From assembly GCA_028064945.1 (NCBI GenBank), contig JAPTWQ010000010.1, positions 1-64,000 of the forward strand: a DNA stretch of 64,000 nucleotides, given 5' to 3'. The notes below the pieces were generated by a model. It saw nothing but the letters and a program-made list of their open reading frames with translations, did not search any database and was not told the origin of the DNA. Source of the stretch: Nitrospiraceae bacterium (GTDB lineage: Bacteria > Nitrospirota_A > Leptospirillia > Leptospirillales > Leptospirillaceae). Below are positions 49,818 to 58,918 of the stretch, piece by piece; the stretch's first letter is position 1; each line of letters starts with the position of its first letter. Position numbers and translations under genes: made by a program.

Positions 49818-50678
49818 TCAAGTCTTGGGACTATTGTGAGGTTGGGGGAGGAGATTGTCGGGAATCGGAAGGGATGAAAACCCGGCTTCCCAAAGAGGGG
49901 TCTCACCAAAGGTCCAAATGGCGGAAATCTCTTTCATCTTCTGCCGGTGGTCCGGGGTCAGTCTCGTCAGGAGGGTGTTGAAGGACTCTCCATGGTTAGG
50001 ATGAAGCATGTGGCACAGTTCATGAACAATCACCAGATCCAGAATCTCTTCGGTCATCTGTGCCAGCCTGAGCGACAGGGACATGACCCCATGACGGTTC
50101 ATCGATCCCCATTGCCTTTTTGTATTCCGGATCACAACTTTTTTGGGGTAAAGATTAAGTTGCTGTGAGCGATATTTCAGAATTCCGGAAGTTCTCCGGA
50201 TCATTTCCGAAAGAAAAAACTCCCTGATGGCCAAAGCTGCTTCATGATCGGAAAGATCTCCGGGGCTTCGGACCGTAATGGTCTGGTCAGGGTTTGTGAA
50301 AACCCTTTTTCCGTCCGGTCCGGGATGGTTTTTCTCGATGATGATCCTGTGGAAGATTCCGTCAAAAAGAATCAGTGACTCATAATTTTTTCCGGAATGT
50401 TCAGGATGGTTGGCATGGGAATGAAGGATTCCCTGTCGGAATCTCTGGAATCGCGCGTTGATCCATCTCCTGTGGCGATAGAGGATTTCCCGTATCTTTT
50501 CTTCGGATGTTCCACGTGGAACTTTCAGATGGAGGGCCCAGCCCACCCCTTTCGGAACGGGCTGAAAAGAAAGTCCATATCGTGTGGGCGAGCGATGGGC
50601 CGATATCTCGACCTCAAGATCATTCGGGAGAAATCCTGAGCTCTCCAATTGTTTGTCGGTGGTGTTCGACCTGATCAA
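49818..50678 (-). CDS. YgjP-like zinc metallopeptidase-domain protein
   Basis: Member of the YgjP/DUF45 family, biological role unknown. The C-terminal half has the zinc motif VIVHELCHMLHPNHGESF (HExxH plus a later His) and QWGSMNRHGVMSLSLRL. The N-terminal half is beta-rich and ends in RHRRWINARFQRF. Length of 286 aa is a little longer than average. Located between the cobalamin genes and the nickel/cobalt transporter. Confidence 0.86.
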   Translation of the reverse strand: MIRSNTTDKQLESSGFLPNDLEVEISAHRSPTRYGLSFQPVPKGVGWALHLKVPRGTSEEKIREILYRHRRWINARFQRFRQGILHSHANHPEHSGKNYESLILFDGIFHRIIIEKNHPGPDGKRVFTNPDQTITVRSPGDLSDHEAALAIREFFLSEMIRRTSGILKYRSQQLNLYPKKVVIRNTKRQWGSMNRHGVMSLSLRLAQMTEEILDLVIVHELCHMLHPNHGESFNTLLTRLTPDHRQKMKEISAIWTFGETPLWEAGFSSLPIPDNLLPQPHNSPKT

Positions 50679-50751
50679 TTTTAGGACCCATTCTTCAGAA
50701 ATCCGGGGTGGCTATTCAAAATCGTCCATGTTTTCGGGAAATTCCTGTTGA

Positions 50752-51585
50752 TTATTGACCAGGCGGGATTCTCATATCAACGACCATATAAGACAGGGAA
50801 AGGCAGAGGATGACCCCGAGTCCGATTCCGGTATCAAGGATGGGAGTTCCGAGCGGGAGCGACGGGAAAAGGGTTGAAGACAGAATATAAAGACCGACGA
50901 AAAGGCTTAAGGAGACAACGGTCCATCCCATTGTCCGGGAAATACGGACGCCTTGCCGGTCCGCCCGGGAAATCAGACGGGCGATCCACAATCCGTTTGT
51001 TCCATCGGACAAGACCATACCGATGATAAAGGCCAGCCCGACCAAAAGGGTTTCCCTTATTCCCCCCAACCCGGAGGCGGCCCAGGAGAAAACCAGAGTC
51101 TGGGAGATCGTATCGAATGAGACGGCGAACATCATTCCCAAAAGAAGAATGAACAGCGGACGTTCGAGAGGAACGTATCGGAGAAGAAATCGCGATCGGA
51201 GACCTGCCGGGACGAAAGGCTTTGACGAATCCGAACGGACCAGTGCCATGGTGTTCATCCCGGCCATACCCAGAAGAAAAGTTGCGGAAAACAGTCCTCC
51301 GAAAAGAATCAGTCCTGTCGGGGTTTTCCAGTGGAGGGAGAGAGCCGGGACAGTAAGGCCGATCCCCATGACGACAATCCCGTGTCCCAGGGAGAAGTAC
51401 AGGCCTGCCCACCGGACAAGCCGGTGTTTGCGGCTCGCCTGAAAGCGCAAGATGGCATCGATCGCTGTGAGATGGTCAGGATCCAGACCATGTCGGAAAC
51501 CCATGATCAGAGCCATCATGATGAGGACGATGGAGCCCTGGTGAATTGTTCCTGACGAAGATAACAACCCTGTTTCAAGTGACAT
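50752..51585 (-). CDS. NiCoT-family nickel/cobalt transporter
   Basis: Secondary transporter for Ni2+ and/or Co2+. The signature HGLDPDHLTAID in the second membrane helix (HX4DH) binds the metal. LYFSLGHGIVVMGIG is the second family motif. About eight helices in 277 aa. Its place between hyp/hup hydrogenase genes and cbi genes suggests it supplies Ni to the hydrogenase and/or Co to the corrin pathway. Confidence 0.9.
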   Translation of the reverse strand: MSLETGLLSSSGTIHQGSIVLIMMALIMGFRHGLDPDHLTAIDAILRFQASRKHRLVRWAGLYFSLGHGIVVMGIGLTVPALSLHWKTPTGLILFGGLFSATFLLGMAGMNTMALVRSDSSKPFVPAGLRSRFLLRYVPLERPLFILLLGMMFAVSFDTISQTLVFSWAASGLGGIRETLLVGLAFIIGMVLSDGTNGLWIARLISRADRQGVRISRTMGWTVVSLSLFVGLYILSSTLFPSLPLGTPILDTGIGLGVILCLSLSYMVVDMRIPPGQ

Positions 51586-51598
51586 CGGAATTCCTTTC

Positions 51599-52669
51599 TC
51601 AGCAGATCCGTGGAAGGGGATCTCCCCGCAGCCAGTCCACCATCCGGGTGCCTCCCATGGGAGTGGTCATACGAACCTGACCGCTCCGACCGTTTGGGGC
51701 TTCTCCCGTGACATGACCCAAAATAACCGAGTTCCGGCCCAATGGATGATTCTTCATGGTCAAAAGAAGCCTGTCGGCATCCTGTTTCCTGCATACCGCC
51801 AGAAGTTTCCCTTCGTTTGCGAGATACAGGGGATCGAGCCCCAGGAGCTCGCAGATTCCCCGAACCTCCTCTCGGACAGGGAGTCGTTCTTCGTCGATCA
51901 AAAGGTCGACTCCGGCCGTCTGGGCCCATTCATTGAGAGAAGTGGCAACACCTCCCCTCGTCGGATCCCTCAGACAGACAAGTCCGGGAGCGGATTCGAG
52001 CATGCAGGCCACCAGGCCATGGAGTGATGCTGAATCCGAAAGAAGCGATGTGGAGAGCCCCCAATTTTCTCTGGCGGCGAGAACAGCGCTGCCGTGATCA
52101 CCGATGGATCCCGAGAGCAGAATCGTGTCTCCCGGTCGGATCTTCGAGGGGTCCAGATAAACTCCTTCCGGGATTCGGCCGATTCCTGAGGTATTGATGT
52201 AGATGCCATCTCCGCCTTTTCCTTTCTCGACAACCTTGGTGTCGCCGGTCACGAGTGCGACACCTGCCTCCTTTGCGGCAAGGGCCATGCTGTTTGTGAT
52301 GGTGGCGAGGTCCTTTATCGGAAAGCCTTCCTCAAGAATGAAGGCCGCGGTCAGGTACAACGGAACGGCTCCTCCCATGGAGAGATCGTTGACCGTCCCG
52401 TGAACCGCAAGAGATCCAATATCTCCTCCCGGGAAGAAATAGGGAGTAATGACATAGGAGTCGGTCGTCATGGTCCAGGGCCCGCCCTCCAACAAAATCC
52501 TGGCCTGATCTCCAAGCGGCCTGAGCCACTGATTGTCGAAGGCCGGAAGGAAAATCTCGTCGACAAGCTGCGCCGAGGCTCTTCCTCCGCTTCCGTGAAC
52601 CATCTCGATGAGCCCCTTTTCCCGGTCGATAGGAGCTCCGTGGTGGCGCCTTCCGGAAGAGGCGCTCAA
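51599..52669 (-). CDS. hypE: Hydrogenase maturation protein HypE
   Basis: Dehydrates the carbamoyl group on its C-terminal Cys to make the cyanide ligands of the NiFe centre. MVHGSGGRASAQLVDEIF is the N-terminal motif, ALVTGDTKVVEKGKGGDG binds ATP, and the protein ends in PRIC with the acceptor Cys. TTG at 52669 gives 356 aa; it overlaps the hypD stop (TTGA) and has GGGGAG upstream. An ATG at the MVHGSGG residue is an alternative. Confidence 0.93.
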   Translation of the reverse strand: MSASSGRRHHGAPIDREKGLIEMVHGSGGRASAQLVDEIFLPAFDNQWLRPLGDQARILLEGGPWTMTTDSYVITPYFFPGGDIGSLAVHGTVNDLSMGGAVPLYLTAAFILEEGFPIKDLATITNSMALAAKEAGVALVTGDTKVVEKGKGGDGIYINTSGIGRIPEGVYLDPSKIRPGDTILLSGSIGDHGSAVLAARENWGLSTSLLSDSASLHGLVACMLESAPGLVCLRDPTRGGVATSLNEWAQTAGVDLLIDEERLPVREEVRGICELLGLDPLYLANEGKLLAVCRKQDADRLLLTMKNHPLGRNSVILGHVTGEAPNGRSGQVRMTTPMGGTRMVDWLRGDPLPRIC

Positions 52670-53808
52670 TGGAGGATCTCCCCGGCATTTTTGGCAACAG
52701 TCCCGGATCCATAGTGATAGGCCGCGGCGCAGGCTCCTTCGGCGCTGACCATGCATGAACCGACAGGTGTGTCCGGGGTGCAGAGAGTTCCAAAGATCCG
52801 GCAGTCCCGAGGGCGTTTCAGCCCTTTGAGGATCTCTCCGCACTCACAGGCTTTCGGATCGGAGATCGCAGTGATGGTGATATCAAATTGGCAAAGCGCA
52901 TCGTGGGCTGAATATTCCGGGCGTATTTCCAGAGAACTCTCGCCAAGGATGCCAAGTCCCCGCCATTCGAAAGAGGAAGTCGTCTGAAAGACCTCCCCGA
53001 CCAGCTTCTGGGCCAGTGGATTTCCCTTGGGAGTGACCGCCCGGCGGTATTCGTTTTCCACAATGGCCTGATGGCCGGAAATCTGATTTGCAAGCATTTT
53101 TAATGCGAGAAGAATATCCAGCGGTTCGAATCCGGCGATAACGACAGGGATGTGGAATTCGTCGGCGACAAAAGAATATGCATCTGACCCGATGACGGTG
53201 CTGACGTGGGATGGTCCGATAATGCCGTCGAGCTCGGCTCCTGATTTCTGGTTCGACAAGATGGCCCGCATGGCCGGAGGCGTCATGACATGATTGGCGA
53301 ACACGAAAAAGTTTCCAAGCCCGGATTGTCGCGCTTCAATGAGCACTGCGGCTGTTGGAGGAGTCGTCGTTTCAAAGCCGATGGCAAAAAAGACGACTTT
53401 TCTTTCCGGGTATTTCCGGGCCAGAGCGAGAGCTTCAACGGCCGAATAGATGATCCGGACATCGGCCCCCCGGGATCTGGCCTTCATGAGCGTCATGCCG
53501 GCCGATCCCGGGACACGGAGGACATCTCCGTAAGTGACGAGGATCACTTCCGGTCGAAGGGCGAGGTCAATGGCGGCATCGATGCGTCCCATGGGAAGAA
53601 TGCAAACCGGGCAGCCAGGTCCGTGGATCATGCGGATCTTTTCGGGCAGAAGATCCAGAAGACCAAAACGATAGAAGGCATGGGTGTGTCCACCGCAGAA
53701 TTCCATCAGCCGTATCGGACGGGTCACGGCTTTCTTCAGGTGTGCGATAAGGGAGAGCCCTGTCGGAGGATCCCGAAACTCTTCAATGAACCGGAGGGAG
53801 GCCTTCAT
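52666..53808 (-). CDS. hypD: Hydrogenase maturation protein HypD
   Basis: Iron-sulfur scaffold on which Fe(CN)2CO is assembled with HypC. Motifs are LMEFCGGHTHAFYRFG, GPGCPVCILP and the C-terminal 4Fe-4S cysteines of ACECGEILKG and TLCTPDTPVGSCMVSAEGAC. ATG at 53808 overlaps the hypC stop (ATGA) and gives 380 aa; an ATG upstream at 53832 would overlap hypC by 28 bases. Confidence 0.94.
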   Translation of the reverse strand: MKASLRFIEEFRDPPTGLSLIAHLKKAVTRPIRLMEFCGGHTHAFYRFGLLDLLPEKIRMIHGPGCPVCILPMGRIDAAIDLALRPEVILVTYGDVLRVPGSAGMTLMKARSRGADVRIIYSAVEALALARKYPERKVVFFAIGFETTTPPTAAVLIEARQSGLGNFFVFANHVMTPPAMRAILSNQKSGAELDGIIGPSHVSTVIGSDAYSFVADEFHIPVVIAGFEPLDILLALKMLANQISGHQAIVENEYRRAVTPKGNPLAQKLVGEVFQTTSSFEWRGLGILGESSLEIRPEYSAHDALCQFDITITAISDPKACECGEILKGLKRPRDCRIFGTLCTPDTPVGSCMVSAEGACAAAYHYGSGTVAKNAGEILH

Positions 53809-54035
53809 GAAGCCGTTCCGGTTTCTGGCCAATCCTTCATCAATTCCAGCGTTTCAAGAGCTTCTCCGCTGTCGATTTTGCCCAGGGCAAATCCCACATG
53901 AACAATGAGATAATCCCCGATATCCACCGAATCAAGAAGAATGGTCGAAACCTCCTGCTCGATCCCTCCAAGACTCACCCGGACCCGGGACTCGTCCAGT
54001 TTTTCCGTTACGCATGCCGGAATGGCAAGACACAT
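53805..54035 (-). CDS. hypC: Hydrogenase assembly chaperone HypC
   Basis: Chaperone that carries the Fe(CN)2CO group between HypD and the large subunit. The essential N-terminal Cys is in MCLAIPACV. GDYLIVHVGFALGKID is the conserved second motif. The 76 aa are normal. AAAGGAG lies seven bases before the ATG, which is inside the end of hypF (28-base overlap). A second HypC-like gene (hupF) is at 59697. Confidence 0.95.
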   Translation of the reverse strand: MCLAIPACVTEKLDESRVRVSLGGIEQEVSTILLDSVDIGDYLIVHVGFALGKIDSGEALETLELMKDWPETGTAS

Positions 54036-56494
54036 TCGATTCTCCTTTCAATCTTTTTGATCCGGATATCTGTCAGGATCCTGCTCAATGCGACCCACGC
54101 CTGCCCCAAAGCCAGACCTCCGTCATTTGTCGGAACCCGGAGCGGTCTGTAAACGGAAAATCCCGATTGTCCCAAAAGAGCCGATACCCGCCGGGAGAGA
54201 AGGGTATTTTGGAAAACCCCCCCGGAAAGGACGATTGAACGTATTCCGGTCCGTTCTCTCCCCCAAACCGCAAAGTCCCGAACTCCGAGTGAGAGTGTCT
54301 CATGAAAGAGTGCCGCGCCCTTTTCCTTTTTTCTCTCCATCCGTAGTTTTTCAAGGAGGGGAAGAAAGTCAAGAATTCCCTGACCGTCCGCTTCACTGAT
54401 CACATATCCGTTCCCTGTCTCCTGGTTCTGGCCTCTGAAAGATCGTGCCCATACCTCAAGCTCCATGGCTCCTTGTCCTTCATGGTCCAGCTGCTCTTTT
54501 CCCCCAAGAAGTGCGTATGCCGCGTCAAAGAGCCGTCCGGCGCTCGATGTCTTGGGGAAAAAGGTCTGCCCGGCGCTTTTGAGGTGATTTGCAAGATCAT
54601 GCGCCTGGGGGTGGGAGAAGATTTTTTCGGCATCTTCCCCCCGACCAAGGGCGCAAAGTGCGGAGACCCCCATGCGCCAGGGTTCGCGGGGAACCCTGTC
54701 TCCTCCCGGAAGGAACAGGGTCCTGAAGTGACCCAGACGGAAGGCGTCCGTTTGGTCAACCCGAAGAAGCTCCCCTCCCCAGGGGGTTTGATCGACTCCC
54801 ATTCCAAATCCGTCCAGGGCTATTCCAAGAACAGGTCCTTTGAGACCCCGATCGGCCATCACCGATGCGATGTGTGCGTGATGGTGGCCGACGGGGATCA
54901 CCGGAACTCCCCACTCCTGCCCCCATTCAAAAGCCATCCTGGTCGTGTAAAAATCCGGATGGAGATCGCAGGCGAGGGCGGTCGGAGTCGCACCTTGTGC
55001 GTGAAGGAAAGCACGGACAGAAGAGCGGTATTCCTCTCTGGATCTCTCCCCGTCCAGATCGCCCATATGGGGAAAAACAAGAGCCTTTCCCTCCCTGATC
55101 TGGCATGGGGCGGTTTTCATCTGTCCTCCCAGTGCGAGAACGAAGGGTTCTGGAGAGTCTGTTTTTGGGGAGGAAGACCTTTTCTTCCCGACGGGGAAGG
55201 CTTGTGGGACCCAGCCCCGGGCTCGTCTGAGAAGAATCCGGTTGTTTCCATCCGCGCAGATCAGGCTGTCGTCTTGACGATGGTGAATGATCCGGTCATG
55301 TATGAGAAATCCATCGATCTTGCCTGCGAAGATCTTCAGGACCTCTTTTTCTGCGAGAGCGATCGGCTCTCCCTCGGCGTTGGCGCTGGTCATGACCAGC
55401 GCCAGCGGTTCCCTCGAGTCCGGAAGGTGAAAGGACCCTTTTCCGAAGAGAAGGTGCTGGATTGGAGTGCAGGGGAGAAAAACCCCTACTCGGTCAAGAT
55501 CCGGAGCGATCAGATCATACGGAAGAGGGCCATTTTTTTTGATCGGAAGCAGGACGATCGGTCTCTCGGGGGAAAGAAGCGCTTTTTTGGCAAGGATCCC
55601 CATATGGGCAAGCATGGATGCTGTCCATAGATCTCCCGTCATGACAGCCAGCGGTTTATTCGGGCGGTTTTTCAGGTTGCGGATTCGGGTTACGGTCTCC
55701 CGGTTCCTGGCATCCCCAGCCAGGTGATACCCCCCGATACCCTTGATCGCGATCACCTTTCCCTTCAGAAGTGCCTGGAGGACATTTTGTACCGGGTCTC
55801 CACCGGGAACCGGATTTCCCTCTCCGTCAAGAAAGTGTGTTTTCGGTCCGCACATTGGGCATCCGATGGTTTGGGCATGAAAACGGCGGTTTCCGGGGTC
55901 TTCAAATTCTTTTTGGCATTGAATGCAGAGGGGAAATCTCTCGAGAGTCGTCCGGACACGATCGAACGGGGGTTTGATGGCGATTGAAAATCGGGGGCCG
56001 CATCTGGTGCATGAAATTAGAGGATATTGATACCGGCGGTTTTTCGGTTCGAACAGTTCGGTAAGGCAATCCGGGCAGGTGGCAGTATCCGGAAGAAGGG
56101 AATCAAAGCTGGTCCCACGAGTGTTTTCGTCAAACGCCGGAGAGATCCGGATCAAAAAACTCGACTCTTCCGGGCAAGCTGCCACATTTTCCCGTCGGAG
56201 GCTGTCAATGCGGGAAACGGACGGTTTTTGGAGCTCAAGCTGCAACGAGAACTCTGAAAGCGCTTTCCTATCGCCCTGAACCTCGATCGTCACCCCACGG
56301 GAATCATTTAAAATGAATCCTGTCAGCCCGAGGGAGCTGGCAAGACTAAAAACAAATGGACGAAAGCCCACTCCCTGAACCTGTCCGGAAATAACCAGAC
56401 GAACCCTTTCGGAGGAGCAAAATGGCTGTCCGGATTTCGGAAGAAATGGATCTCCTATCCTGTGAGGAGTTTGGTGGAGGGCCGTCGGGTCCAC
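54008..56494 (-). CDS. hypF: Carbamoyltransferase HypF
   Basis: Makes the carbamoyl precursor of the CN ligands. Domains in order: acylphosphatase (VISGQVQGVGFRPFVF), two zinc-finger pairs (CPDCLTELF, CTRCGPRFSI, CIQCQKEF, CPMCGPKTHF), a YrdC-like domain (about 220-420) and a Kae1-like C-terminal domain (HHHAHIASVMADRGL, GGVFQNTLL). Proposed GTG at 56494 overlaps the hypB stop by one base and gives 828 aa; an ATG at 56560 would overlap hypB by 67 bases. Confidence 0.93.
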   Translation of the reverse strand: MDPTALHQTPHRIGDPFLPKSGQPFCSSERVRLVISGQVQGVGFRPFVFSLASSLGLTGFILNDSRGVTIEVQGDRKALSEFSLQLELQKPSVSRIDSLRRENVAACPEESSFLIRISPAFDENTRGTSFDSLLPDTATCPDCLTELFEPKNRRYQYPLISCTRCGPRFSIAIKPPFDRVRTTLERFPLCIQCQKEFEDPGNRRFHAQTIGCPMCGPKTHFLDGEGNPVPGGDPVQNVLQALLKGKVIAIKGIGGYHLAGDARNRETVTRIRNLKNRPNKPLAVMTGDLWTASMLAHMGILAKKALLSPERPIVLLPIKKNGPLPYDLIAPDLDRVGVFLPCTPIQHLLFGKGSFHLPDSREPLALVMTSANAEGEPIALAEKEVLKIFAGKIDGFLIHDRIIHHRQDDSLICADGNNRILLRRARGWVPQAFPVGKKRSSSPKTDSPEPFVLALGGQMKTAPCQIREGKALVFPHMGDLDGERSREEYRSSVRAFLHAQGATPTALACDLHPDFYTTRMAFEWGQEWGVPVIPVGHHHAHIASVMADRGLKGPVLGIALDGFGMGVDQTPWGGELLRVDQTDAFRLGHFRTLFLPGGDRVPREPWRMGVSALCALGRGEDAEKIFSHPQAHDLANHLKSAGQTFFPKTSSAGRLFDAAYALLGGKEQLDHEGQGAMELEVWARSFRGQNQETGNGYVISEADGQGILDFLPLLEKLRMERKKEKGAALFHETLSLGVRDFAVWGRERTGIRSIVLSGGVFQNTLLSRRVSALLGQSGFSVYRPLRVPTNDGGLALGQAWVALSRILTDIRIKKIERRIECVLPFRHA

Positions 56495-57306
56495 TATGCG
56501 TCCGTTCTCATAACGGGATCGCACACCCGTTTTTCGAGAGAAAAGATCCATTCGATCCATTTCTCCAGACCGGCTCCCGATTTGGCGGACACCTCGAGGA
56601 TCGTTGCCTCGGGATTGATCGCCCGGATGTAGTTCAGCGCCATCTCCCGATCGAAGTCGAGATGAGGAAGGAGGTCGGTCTTTGTCATGAGGACGAGATC
56701 GGCCAGCTGGAACATCTGGGGATACTTGATGGGCTTGTCCTCTCCTTCGGTGACGGAGAAAAGGACAACCCTGGCCGACTCTCCCAGATCAAAAAGAGCG
56801 GGACAGACGAGATTGCCGATATTTTCGATGAAGAGAACCAGCCCGGGAGAAAGAGGAAGATCCCGGGAGGCGTGACCGATCTGATGGGCGTCGAGGTGGC
56901 ACCCTTTTCCCGTGTTGATCTGGATTGCCGGAATTCCCAGCTGTCTGATCCGGTCGCTATCCCTGCTTGTTGCTTGGTCTCCCTCGATGACGGCCAGTGG
57001 GAAGGACTGACTTCCTGCCCGGGACCGTCTCTCGAGTGCCAGAACGGTCTGTTCTATGAGGGTTGTTTTTCCGGTTCCGGGGCTCGAGAGAATATTTAGA
57101 GGCAGAATTCTTTTTTCCTGGAAGAAACGCCGGTTTTCAGCAGCCAGCCGGTTGTTGGCGGCGAGAACGTCCTGTTCCAGGCTGATGCGACGGGTTGTGG
57201 AGTGGAGATTGGAAGAAGTGGAGTGATTTCGATGATCATGGCTATGGCCATCATGTTCATGGGAATGGCTCTCATTGGATGAGGCGCAGCCGCAATCGAT
57301 ACACAT
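56494..57306 (-). CDS. hypB: Hydrogenase nickel-insertion GTPase HypB
   Basis: GTPase that delivers nickel with HypA. The N-terminus MCIDCGC is the high-affinity metal motif, followed by a His-rich stretch (about eight His among residues 12-30) that may store nickel. The G1 motif is LSSPGTGKTTLIEQTV; other motifs are VIEGDQATSRDSDR and LMTKTDLLPHL. Length 270 aa from ATG 57306, which follows AAGGGGG. Confidence 0.95.
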   Translation of the reverse strand: MCIDCGCASSNESHSHEHDGHSHDHRNHSTSSNLHSTTRRISLEQDVLAANNRLAAENRRFFQEKRILPLNILSSPGTGKTTLIEQTVLALERRSRAGSQSFPLAVIEGDQATSRDSDRIRQLGIPAIQINTGKGCHLDAHQIGHASRDLPLSPGLVLFIENIGNLVCPALFDLGESARVVLFSVTEGEDKPIKYPQMFQLADLVLMTKTDLLPHLDFDREMALNYIRAINPEATILEVSAKSGAGLEKWIEWIFSLEKRVCDPVMRTDA

Positions 57307-57385
57307 AAAGCCCCCTTGTGTCTTCAGCAACACATGATCTGATCAGCCAGTACTATGGGTGCGAATGCACCCGGTGAACGCATTT

Positions 57386-57727
57386 TTACAGGACCACAAG
57401 TTCCACGACCATGAATTCCATTCCACCGGTTGGTGTGACAGCGCTTTTTCCGCAATACGGACAGCTTCGGAAGGGATCCCTGAGCGGAACGGTCCGTTCG
57501 CAGGTGAAGCACCAGCCTGATCCGGGGGGTTCGATGATATCCATTTTCGCCCCTTCTGCGAGGGTCCCTTTCGTGGCAAACTCAAAGCCCTGGCGGAGGG
57601 CCGGAATCGATACCCCGGACAGTTCTCCCACTTTCAGAACGATCTTCTGAACCCGGTTGAAGGCGTCGAGTAAGGCCCGCTCCTCCAATAGCTCTAGAAG
57701 GCTTGTTGCAAGTGATAGTTCATGCAT
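57386..57727 (-). CDS. hypA: Hydrogenase nickel-insertion protein HypA
   Basis: Nickel metallochaperone. The N-terminal MHELSLATSLLELLEE supplies the nickel-binding His, and CFTCERTVPL plus CPYCGKSAV bind structural zinc. Length of 113 aa is right. It lies 79 bases upstream of hypB and 18 bases downstream of the hupK-like gene. Confidence 0.95.
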   Translation of the reverse strand: MHELSLATSLLELLEERALLDAFNRVQKIVLKVGELSGVSIPALRQGFEFATKGTLAEGAKMDIIEPPGSGWCFTCERTVPLRDPFRSCPYCGKSAVTPTGGMEFMVVELVVL

Positions 57728-57745
57728 TTTTCCGTCCTCCCGTCT

Positions 57746-58918
57746 TCACCTCTCCGGCAAGCGGACCGGGGTGCAGGGGTCGAAGATCCATAACGCCTGA
57801 TCGAGGCTTGTCCAGAATTCATTCGTTTCACCCGATTCTTCGCAGGGTCCGGAGAGTCCATGCCAGTTGTTGACCCATCTTTTAAAAGGTCCTCCCTCCG
57901 GATGAAAGGTCCATTCGGTCGGGGCGAGGATCCGGTAGATCCCGGTCTGTCCGTTGCGGACAGTCGCCAGGTGGACGAGAACCCCACGGGCTGTTTCAGC
58001 CCACGCCAGGCCGGTCCCGGGGGCTGTGGATTCTGAGGCAATTCCGAAGAGAAGGCTTTTCTCGGCCATCCGGGGACCTTCTGCTGCCCATGAGGCGAGT
58101 TCAAGAAGCCGGGATGCGAGACGGGCGGCAAGAGGACGCTCTGTATCCAGGCTGATGACCAGTGGATGGGAGCTCATTCTGGATTTGGGTCCGGTCTCAT
58201 GAAAAACTCCCCTAAGATGAGGGTGGGTCAGGAAGTGAACATTGTGGAGACTGTCCATAATGACCTCCCGGGTCTCCATGATCCTCTGTGTTGTCATTTC
58301 CGGAAAAAAAACATTCTTCATTCGTTTTTCTTTGAAAAGCTCCCGGGCCAGAAGGGAGACCGGAGTGTTTTTTCCACTTTGCGCCCATTGGTCCCATTGT
58401 TCAGGCGAATCCATTTCCATGAAGCGGGAGGATGGACCTCCGAAAACAGAACGTTCGCTTATCTCCCGGAAAGCTCTCCAGAAGGGTGTGTCGGGATTTT
58501 CGTCGGGTACCCCGTTGGCCAGCCCCCGAAAATCGTCGAAGTTCCAGCCGCTTGGAGAAAAAGAGGTCCCAGGGAGAGTCAGGACGGTTCTGAGCGACTC
58601 GAGAAGACTTTCTTTCAGGACCATCCATTCGGCTTTTCTTCGCTCGTTTGGAAGGATGGGCCGTGACTGGGCACAGCATAAAGCTTCCCGGGCCAAGGTG
58701 GTCTGGGCCATGCGACAAAGGGTGAAGAGAAATCCCACCCGGGCGAGGCTCTTCCCGGCATCAATGCCCTCAAGAAGTTTCAGATGGGAAAGGTTCCTGG
58801 GAACAATCCCGATCCTCCCCGAAGGCCCGCCCGGGTCACTCTCCAGACAAAGCTCGATCAGTCCGGGGGGAGCTTTTGGAGTTTTGATCGGTCTCAAGAA
58901 AGGTCCGATGCGATCCAT
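57746..58918 (-). CDS. hupK: HupK/HoxV-like hydrogenase assembly protein
   Basis: Divergent, nickel-free relative of the hydrogenase large subunit, thought to act as scaffold for the NiFe centre in uptake hydrogenases. Its C-terminus LDQALWIFDPCTPVRL retains a partial DPC motif without the second Cys. FLFTLCRMAQTTLAREALCCAQ occupies the position of the N-terminal CxxC region. Length of 390 aa is near that of HupK. Placement between hupH and hypA supports it. Confidence 0.75.
   Translation of the reverse strand: MDRIGPFLRPIKTPKAPPGLIELCLESDPGGPSGRIGIVPRNLSHLKLLEGIDAGKSLARVGFLFTLCRMAQTTLAREALCCAQSRPILPNERRKAEWMVLKESLLESLRTVLTLPGTSFSPSGWNFDDFRGLANGVPDENPDTPFWRAFREISERSVFGGPSSRFMEMDSPEQWDQWAQSGKNTPVSLLARELFKEKRMKNVFFPEMTTQRIMETREVIMDSLHNVHFLTHPHLRGVFHETGPKSRMSSHPLVISLDTERPLAARLASRLLELASWAAEGPRMAEKSLLFGIASESTAPGTGLAWAETARGVLVHLATVRNGQTGIYRILAPTEWTFHPEGGPFKRWVNNWHGLSGPCEESGETNEFWTSLDQALWIFDPCTPVRLPER

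Noticed and set aside
54473..55630. Long plus-strand open frame of 385 codons
   Set aside because: Lies antisense inside hypF, whose domains are clear; composition is Pro/Gly/Arg-rich and has no recognised motif.
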